Below the pieces are notes generated by a model. The model ran no database searches, was not told the origin of the DNA, and saw nothing but the letters and a program-made list of their open reading frames with translations. A stretch of DNA of 12,203 nt from Alphaproteobacteria bacterium (lineage in GTDB: Bacteria > Pseudomonadota > Alphaproteobacteria > UBA8366): NCBI GenBank assembly GCA_018665505.1, contig JABJCS010000537.1, positions 1-12,203 on the forward strand, in the 5' to 3' direction. Positions 7,719-12,203 of the stretch are shown here, piece after piece; the stretch's first letter is position 1; each line of letters opens with the position of its first letter. Made by a program: the position numbers and the translations under genes.

Positions 7719-8360
7719 TCACAACACCTCGAACGCATAGATCTGCGCCATGATCTCTTTGTCGTCGAGCGGCGTCGAATCGTAGCGGCCCGATGTGCCC
7801 GCATGGCGCCATTTTCCGGCGTCTGCCAATTGCTTGGCCTGGGCCTCGATCTGTTCGCCGAGATAGATGCGGGCGACGGAGAACACAATGTAGCCGCCCG
7901 GTTGCACGACGCGGGTTAATTCTTCCAGGCTGCTGAGCGGTGCATGGCCTTCGGTATAGACGCCCGAAGCGGTGGCACCGGCGTAGCTGTTGTCTTCATA
8001 GTCAAGCCGCTCGCCAAGCAGGCCGAATTTAAGATCTCGGTATAAATCTTTCTTGGCGGCAAGAGCCAACATGCCGGCCGATGCATCGAAACCATCGATA
8101 TTGGGATAACCCAGCGCGGGTAGGATTTCGCCGAGGATGCCGGTGCCGGCACCAGCGTCGAGCACCGGCGCGTCGCCGGCCGGCTGGTGGCGCGAAAACA
8201 TGGCCGCGGTCATGACCGGATGGGTATAGCCGACGCCGCGCATGTGTGCTTCGTATTCCTTCGACCAGTTGTCGTAGACGACGGAGGTGACTTTTGAGTC
8301 ACCGGCCGCGTAGGCGTCATGGAGGGAGCGGACTTCTTCGCCCTGATCGGAATCTGTCAT
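7719..8360 (-). CDS. Class I SAM-dependent methyltransferase
   Basis: The protein has 213 residues. Motif I is clear: VLDAGAGTG (66-74), followed by an acidic strand end GFDAS, the usual ribose-binding position. Further on are VYTEGHAPLSSLEELTRVVQPGGYIVFSV, the motif IV-VI region in which PGG marks the turn before strand 5. The N-terminal VYDNWSKEYEAHM segment is common in small-molecule methyltransferases. No signal peptide is seen, so it is cytosolic. The ATG at 8360 has GGAAAG about 8 nt upstream, overlapping the end of the DszB-like gene; only 12 bp separate the two genes, so they are probably co-transcribed. The acceptor (O, N, S or C) cannot be told from the sequence. Between a desulfinase-like and a zinc thiol methyltransferase gene, a sulfur or carboxyl acceptor is a reasonable guess only. 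Confidence 0.87.
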   Translation of the reverse strand: MTDSDQGEEVRSLHDAYAAGDSKVTSVVYDNWSKEYEAHMRGVGYTHPVMTAAMFSRHQPAGDAPVLDAGAGTGILGEILPALGYPNIDGFDASAGMLALAAKKDLYRDLKFGLLGERLDYEDNSYAGATASGVYTEGHAPLSSLEELTRVVQPGGYIVFSVARIYLGEQIEAQAKQLADAGKWRHAGTSGRYDSTPLDDKEIMAQIYAFEVL

Positions 8361-8372
8361 GATATCTTTCCG

Positions 8373-9428
8373 TTAGTGAGAAGGAGAGGCCGTCAGGCCT
8401 TCAAGTTGATAGGCTTGCGTAAGCGGTCCGGGCTCGATCCAGTCTTCCACTGGGAAATCCTGATCGATAAATCGATGCTCATGGAGAAACGACTTCACAA
8501 CCTCGAGCGCTTCCACCAAATCGCCATCGAGCTGGGGCAGAAATTTATCGCGGTAATCCGGCTCCAGATATGTTTCGATTTTGTCGGCGTCGATGCTGCA
8601 CTCCCGCGCGATTAAGTCACGCGCCTCTACCGGATTATCTTGCACCCAGTTCGCCGCACGAATGGCCGTCCGAAGATAGCAAACGACCGCATCGAAATGA
8701 TTCTCAACGACATGGCGGGAGGTGGTCAGGAGGCGCGGCGTCGAGTTGTTGACGCGCTCGGCCATGCCCGGGGCCGACCTCACGTCGTACAGCAGGCGGA
8801 TGCGGCCTTCCGCCTCGCGCTGAAGCAGCCCGGCTTCCGGGCCCTTACCGAAAATTGCGTCGACCTCTCCGGAGAGGAGAGCCTCGAGTTGGCCTCGATA
8901 CTCGCAACGGGCGGGCTCGCTCAATTCTTGAAGGCCGACGTTTCGCCGCTCGCTCGGGTCCCAGCCTTCGACAATATCGACAAATTCCACGGCATCGACC
9001 GGCACATCGTGAACCTTAAGCGCGGAGGTCAGACCCTTCAGCGCCGCAAATCGCCAGAAATTGAACACAAGCCGCGGCCACACCGGCAAGGCCAAACGGC
9101 GACCGGCAAGATCGGCGACACTCTTCACCGGATCGTCGGCGCGCACGAAGACGCCCTGGAATTCCTCCATGAAGGTGATGCCGATAGCCACGGAGTCGAC
9201 GCCGTTCGCGCGCGCCCATACCGGCGGCGCCACACCTCCCTCGCGGATGAACATGTCGATCGAGTGCGTGTAGTGAACATCCTGATGGTCGGGGCCCAGC
9301 TCGGTGATGTTGGGCACCACATAGTCCGAATCCTCGAACGCGTCGGTGAACATGCCGGTCTGAAAGGCAATGCCGGATGCCGTCGGGACGGGGCACCGGG
9401 TGTAATAGATCGGCGTGCGTGATTGCAT
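8373..9428 (-). CDS. DszB-like sulfinate desulfinase (periplasmic-binding-protein fold enzyme)
   Basis: The protein has 351 residues; DszB (2'-hydroxybiphenyl-2-sulfinate desulfinase) has 365. Compared with the DszB sequence as I recall it, similarity runs end to end: YTRCPVPTAS against YSNCPVPNAL, VHYTHSIDMFIREGGVAPP against VHFTYDQPAYTRFGGEIPP, GVFVRADDPVKSVADLAGRR against GFFVRDDSPITAAADLAGRR, and LDxD with a final FL-helix and W near the end. The DszB active-site residues Cys27, His60 and Arg70 align with C12, H52 and R62. DszB releases sulfite from an aryl sulfinate; here the substrate is unknown. The protein lacks a signal peptide and no ABC transporter genes lie nearby, which argues against a TauA/SsuA-type binding protein despite the shared fold. 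It is first in an operon with a methyltransferase and a MetE-like gene. No DszA or DszC homologue is in the window. The Shine-Dalgarno is weak. Confidence 0.82.
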   Translation of the reverse strand: MQSRTPIYYTRCPVPTASGIAFQTGMFTDAFEDSDYVVPNITELGPDHQDVHYTHSIDMFIREGGVAPPVWARANGVDSVAIGITFMEEFQGVFVRADDPVKSVADLAGRRLALPVWPRLVFNFWRFAALKGLTSALKVHDVPVDAVEFVDIVEGWDPSERRNVGLQELSEPARCEYRGQLEALLSGEVDAIFGKGPEAGLLQREAEGRIRLLYDVRSAPGMAERVNNSTPRLLTTSRHVVENHFDAVVCYLRTAIRAANWVQDNPVEARDLIARECSIDADKIETYLEPDYRDKFLPQLDGDLVEALEVVKSFLHEHRFIDQDFPVEDWIEPGPLTQAYQLEGLTASPSH

Positions 9429-9519
9429 GAAGCAATTTATCCAGCGTGTGTGTTGACCAAATCAGCTATTGAGATGGCGAGAAGTCGGCGCTCCATGGGA
9501 ACACCCAAACAGCCAGCAT

Positions 9520-9548
9520 ATTAGCGGAAGGCATGCGTGGAGGCTAAT
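9520..9548. promoter_or_regulatory. Candidate dyad operator ATTAGC-N17-GCTAAT
   Basis: Perfect 6-bp arms flank 17 bases that hold a near-central GCATGC palindrome, so the whole 29-bp element is nearly symmetric. It sits about 92 bp upstream of the desulfinase start and 100 bp upstream of the kinase -10. It could bind a dimeric regulator controlling the desulfinase operon. The evidence is symmetry alone. Confidence 0.25.
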
Positions 9549-9650
9549 TTCGGCGAAAACTGCCCGAATGTGGCCCCTTGGCAACGCGCAGCCATGACTG
9601 CCCGGATACGGATATAAACGAAAACCGCTCAAATCTTGTATTAATGAGTG

Positions 9651-9656
9651 TATAAT
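9651..9656 (+). promoter_or_regulatory. Consensus -10 hexamer (TATAAT) for the first kinase gene
   Basis: TATAAT lies 33 nt before the ATG at 9690, which would give a leader of about 27 nt. No good -35 sits 16-18 nt upstream; the local bases are a weak match (around CTCAAA at 9628-9633). An activator-dependent promoter or a chance match are both possible. Confidence 0.4.
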
Positions 9657-9689
9657 ACCCTTACACGTCACCGTATCTGGATCGATTGA

Positions 9690-10520
9690 ATGCGAGATAA
9701 GAGTTCAACTGATAAGAAAGCGTTGGCCGAAGCGGAAGAAGCACTCGTTAACGCGATTAATCGCGAAGCGGCAATTGAAGGCCGCTACCAGAGCGCGATT
9801 TCAGAGATCGTTCATGATATCAAGAACCCGTTGACCGCGGTAATGGGTTACATCGCGTTATTAAAGGGTGAAATCCATGGACCGATAGGCAATGCCGCCT
9901 ATGCCGGTTACATCGATACGATAGATAACGCGTCCAAGCGCCTTCATGGGTTATGCGATTCCCTGCTTACGCAATACGGGCCGAAACAAGCCAACAGCGA
10001 AAAGGCGGTCGTGGATAAGAAGGTGGACGCCAAAGCCTTGGTTACCGAGGTGCGTGAGATGTTTCAGGCGCAAGCACAATCACGCGGCATAAAATTGGAT
10101 TGCCAATTGAATGACAAGTTCCCTGATCTTGAGGCCGACCCACAAGAATTGTTTCGCGCAATATCCAACCTTGTTTCGAATGCAGTGAAGTTCACGCCTA
10201 AAGGTGGAAATATCAGCATACAAGCCGATACCCAACCGGACGATGGGACATTTATTATGGTGGTTCGCGACTCTGGGGTTGGGATGACGCTGGATCAGAT
10301 TAACGAGGTGACGAGCTCACATCTCACGACGGTCTCGCCGCACGGTGATGTCGGGACCGGGCAAGGCTTGACCGTTGTGAACCGAGTTGTCAAAGAACTC
10401 GGTGGGAAGGTCGAAATTTTCAGCACCGAGAATAAGGGAACGCAGGTAAAAATCTCCTTACCGCAATCTATTTCCCTCCCGCCGGAACCGTCGCCTTTGG
10501 AACGTTTGATGCGAACTTGA
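9690..10520 (+). CDS. Cytosolic sensor histidine kinase without recognisable sensor domain
   Basis: The protein has 276 residues. After an N-terminal alpha-helical, charge-rich stretch (about 8-35) comes a HisKA domain with the phospho-acceptor H42 in VHDIKNPLTAVMGY. The GHKL ATPase follows, with N box NLVSNAVKFTP (N160, N164), G1 box RDSGVGM (193-199) and G2 box GTGQGLTVV (222-230). All boxes needed for ATP binding are present. No transmembrane helix, PAS, GAF or HAMP domain is seen, so the input must come through the short helix, a partner protein or the neighbouring kinase. A serine/proline-rich tail (261-276) ends the protein. No response regulator is in the window. The start ATG has only a weak GGAT-type Shine-Dalgarno. 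It is transcribed away from the desulfinase operon, so control of that operon is possible but unproven. Confidence 0.9.
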   Translation: MRDKSSTDKKALAEAEEALVNAINREAAIEGRYQSAISEIVHDIKNPLTAVMGYIALLKGEIHGPIGNAAYAGYIDTIDNASKRLHGLCDSLLTQYGPKQANSEKAVVDKKVDAKALVTEVREMFQAQAQSRGIKLDCQLNDKFPDLEADPQELFRAISNLVSNAVKFTPKGGNISIQADTQPDDGTFIMVVRDSGVGMTLDQINEVTSSHLTTVSPHGDVGTGQGLTVVNRVVKELGGKVEIFSTENKGTQVKISLPQSISLPPEPSPLERLMRT

Positions 10521-10768
10521 ACGCATCATGGGTCAATTCTGTGCCGAACTTCCTCTTTTCTCTATCAGATCAAATGTCCGCTATTGGGTGGCAAAGCAGA
10601 TGTATAAATCTGATGCAGCGTCCGGCACGCGACGATCCGTAGCGGGTATGTGGCACGATCGTAACGCTCTTCGGATGCCCGCGAAGGCGAATTCCTTCCA
10701 TCGATCAAAGTGCATGTCTATAATCGCAGAGGCGTTAGGGTTTATTGGGGGGACGTGTCGGTTTGATC
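10521..10768 (+). other. Intergenic region between the two kinase genes
   Basis: These 248 bases lie between the kinase genes. An open frame through this stretch (10528-10794) has no recognisable domain, no good Shine-Dalgarno and runs into the next gene in another frame, so I do not call it. A small dyad CAGAT-gtataa-ATCTG lies at 10597-10612. A TATAAT at 10719-10724 suggests that the second kinase has its own promoter. Confidence 0.5.
10719..10724 (+). promoter_or_regulatory. Consensus -10 hexamer (TATAAT) for the second kinase gene
   Basis: TATAAT lies 44 nt before the preferred ATG at 10769. The -35 position 17 nt upstream reads TTCCAT, a poor match to consensus. If real, it would let the second kinase be transcribed separately from the first. 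Confidence 0.35.
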
Positions 10769-12070
10769 ATGGACAATCAGGCCAATTTTTTTAAATCCCG
10801 TGCCAATGTACTCGGGCACATCGTGGATGGCAGCGATATTTCCAAGACATTGGAAATTCTTTGCCGTGATACGGAAGCAATCGATCCGGCAATGCGGTGC
10901 AGTGTTTTATTGCTCGATAAAGAGAACAATTGTGTCCGCCACTTCGCTGCGCCGTCACTCCCGGATTTTTACAATGAAGCTATAGACGGCCTTGAAATAG
11001 GGATTGGCATGTGGTCGTGCGGGACGGCGGCGTTTACCGGAGAGCGTGTCGTCGTCGATGACGTGTTCAAGCACCCTTATTGGGAAGCCTTTCGAGATCT
11101 GGCACACGAGGTGGGATTTTATGCCTGTTGGTCTCACCCCATACGATCGAGAAGTCGAGAGACGCTCGGAACCTTCGCCATGTACTATGACGAGGTGCGT
11201 AGCCCAACGGAGGAAGAATTACATCTGATCGAGGTGCAGGCTACTTTGGCCGGTATCGCAATCGAGCGAATCCAAGCGGAGGAGGCGCTAAGAGAAAGCG
11301 AAACCTTGCTTCAATCGATATTTGAAAACGTGCCGCTTGCGCTGTTGATTAAAGACGCAAATCACGTCGTGGAGAGATCCAACCGAACTTACCAAACATG
11401 GTACGGAAATGATGCCGATGTGATGGTCGGTCGACGTTCCGAGCAGGTCGAAGATTTTCAGTCGCCCAAAGACGCCCGCCTCATGAACGCACAGGAGACG
11501 GAGGTTCTGGCAACCGGCAAGCCATCAAAGCGAGAGGTAACGAGAGTTTTCGTTAACGGCGATCTACATACAATCGAAATCACAAAATTTCCGATTTATG
11601 ATCAGAACAATAATATTACGAGAATTGGCTCCGTAAGCATTGACCAAACGGAGCAAATTCAAGTGAAAGAAGCGCTGTCGCTAGCGTTGGCAGCAGCCGA
11701 AGGGGCGAACAAAGCAAAATCCGAATTTATTGCCACGATGAGTCATGAATTTCGAACGCCCCTAAATGCGACAATCGGATTTAGCGAAATATTGATGTCG
11801 CCAAACTTCAGCGCTTTGCGGAAAGAGCGAACTCAGGAATACGCCGAAAATATCTTCAGCAGCGGGAAGATGATTTTGGAATTGGTGAATGACGTACTGG
11901 ATATTTCGGCGATTGAGGCGGGGCATCGCAAACTCAACAATGACGGTGTGGATTTAGGAGTTCTCTTCAGAGAATGCGTAGCCTCCTTCAAGCGAGATTT
12001 GGAAGACAAAGCTATAGAGCTAACACTGGATATTGCAGACGATGCGGAACGGCTCGTTGCAGATGTGTAA
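10769..12070 (+). pseudogene. GAF-PAS-HisKA sensor histidine kinase, 3'-truncated by an insertion sequence
   Basis: There are 433 residues from ATG 10769. The order is a GAF domain (about 15-165), with the bacterial GAF signature SCGTAAFTGERVVVDDV then ACWSHPI. Next come a short coiled linker, a PAS domain (about 175-295, from ETLLQSIFENVPLALLIKDA) and HisKA with acceptor H326 in MSHEFRTPLNATIGFSEIL. The protein stops at DDAERLVADV, exactly where related kinases enter the ATPase domain, and lacks the N, G1 and G2 boxes. The stop codon lies in sequence contributed by the adjoining insertion element. It therefore cannot autophosphorylate alone, although it could still dimerise or be phosphorylated in trans. 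There is no membrane segment. A TTG start at 10745 is an alternative; ATG was preferred because it gives a normal N-terminus, but its Shine-Dalgarno is poor. Whether the remnant is expressed is unknown. Confidence 0.82.
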
Positions 12071-12203
12071 GCTGCAGTTACTCGTGGAACGATTTGTGGA
12101 TTGATTATAGTTTTTCCCTGAGTGCTTCGTAAGGTGTTTTTCCGTTGAAGGCCCCGTGTGGTCTATGGAAGTTATAAAAGCGCTCCCATTCATCTAGCTT
12201 TGC
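12066..12203 (-). mobile_element. Partial IS481-like insertion sequence (one end)
   Basis: The sequence switches from kinase coding to an insertion-sequence end near 12066. The probable tip begins TGTAAGCTGCAG, matching the TG start usual for IS3/IS481-type elements. It is followed about 40 bp inside by the stop of a transposase on the minus strand. The other end lies beyond the window, so the inverted repeats and the target duplication cannot be compared. The exact boundary is uncertain by a few bases (12064-12066). Confidence 0.7.
12105..12203 (-). CDS. IS481-like transposase, C-terminal 32 residues only (runs off the window)
   Basis: Translating the minus strand from the window edge gives 32 residues ending in a TAA at 12107-12105. 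The stretch FYNFHRP followed by HGAFNGKTPYEALREKL is the typical C-terminus of the rve (DDE integrase core) transposases of IS481 and related IS3-type elements, in which HRPHGA follows shortly after the catalytic glutamate. The catalytic DDE residues lie outside the window, so I cannot say whether the gene is intact. Its stop codon is about 40 bp from the presumed element tip, a normal arrangement. Its direction is opposite to the kinase it interrupts. Confidence 0.82.
   Translation of the reverse strand, partial: AKLDEWERFYNFHRPHGAFNGKTPYEALREKL

Larger units (their letters stand above)
9429..9689. other. Divergent intergenic region between desulfinase operon and kinase genes
   Basis: These 261 bases hold the start regions of the minus-strand desulfinase operon and the plus-strand kinase gene. 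No coding sequence is convincing. Visible elements are a dyad ATTAGC-N17-GCTAAT (9520-9548) and a consensus -10 hexamer for the kinase (9651-9656). The desulfinase side shows a TTGGTC hexamer and a TAAATT hexamer on the minus strand, with poor 15-bp spacing, so its promoter is not assigned. Confidence 0.55.

Noticed and set aside
8640..9422. A 260-codon plus-strand open frame
   Set aside because: It lies fully antisense to the DszB-like gene, whose protein shows end-to-end family similarity; the antisense translation shows no recognisable motif.
9605..9616. Tandem GATACG/GATATA-like repeat as an operator
   Set aside because: Two short imperfect copies in AT-rich DNA; not distinguishable from chance.
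10528..10794. An 88-codon plus-strand open frame between the kinases
   Set aside because: No domain, no clear Shine-Dalgarno, low-complexity-free but featureless, and it overlaps the start of the second kinase in another frame.
1..12203. CRISPR array, tRNA or rRNA genes, and defence-system genes
   Set aside because: No regularly spaced repeats, no tRNA cloverleaf-like segment and no defence-type protein motif were seen on either strand.

Overview
The window looks like an accessory stretch of a proteobacterial chromosome, probably an alphaproteobacterium. That is inferred from overall protein character (cytosolic histidine kinases with a GAF-PAS-HisKA layout, a Baeyer-Villiger monooxygenase, a PhyH-type dioxygenase, a DszB-like protein). 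No rRNA or housekeeping marker fixes the taxonomy. No tRNA, rRNA or CRISPR array was seen.

Layout. (1) 2-1240 (+): 3' part of a type I Baeyer-Villiger monooxygenase gene, cut by the window edge, GC-rich. (2) 1265-4693 (-): an AT-richer three-gene block, transcribed as FAD-dependent aromatic-type hydroxylase, then a protein of three tandem RidA domains, then a NodB-fold (PuuE/PgdA-like) amide hydrolase without a signal peptide. The set resembles in logic, but not in identity, pathways that open N-heterocycles (HpxO plus PuuE for urate, RutA/RutB/RutC for uracil). (3) 4694-5189: a non-coding divergent intergenic region with small inverted repeats. (4) 5190-6590 (+): a PhyH Fe(II)/2-oxoglutarate dioxygenase fused to a degenerate Nudix-like C-terminal domain. 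(5) 6630-9428 (-): a tight operon transcribed as a DszB-like desulfinase (Cys, His and Arg of the DszB active site all present), a SAM-dependent methyltransferase, and a stand-alone MetE C-terminal-type zinc thiol methyltransferase. (6) 9690-12070 (+): two tandem cytosolic sensor histidine kinases with no response regulator in view. (7) 12066-12203: the end of an IS481-like insertion sequence, whose tip supplies the stop codon that truncates the second kinase before its ATPase domain.

How it may work together. The right-hand operon joins a probable C-S bond-cleaving enzyme to two methyl-transfer enzymes, one of them of the zinc-thiolate class. The convergent dioxygenase-Nudix gene may belong to the same accessory metabolism. 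I read this as a candidate undescribed organosulfur (sulfinate) use pathway. The left-hand block is a second candidate, for an N-containing ring or amide. Substrates are inferred from family chemistry and gene context only. Domain calls rest on motifs read by eye; no database search was run.
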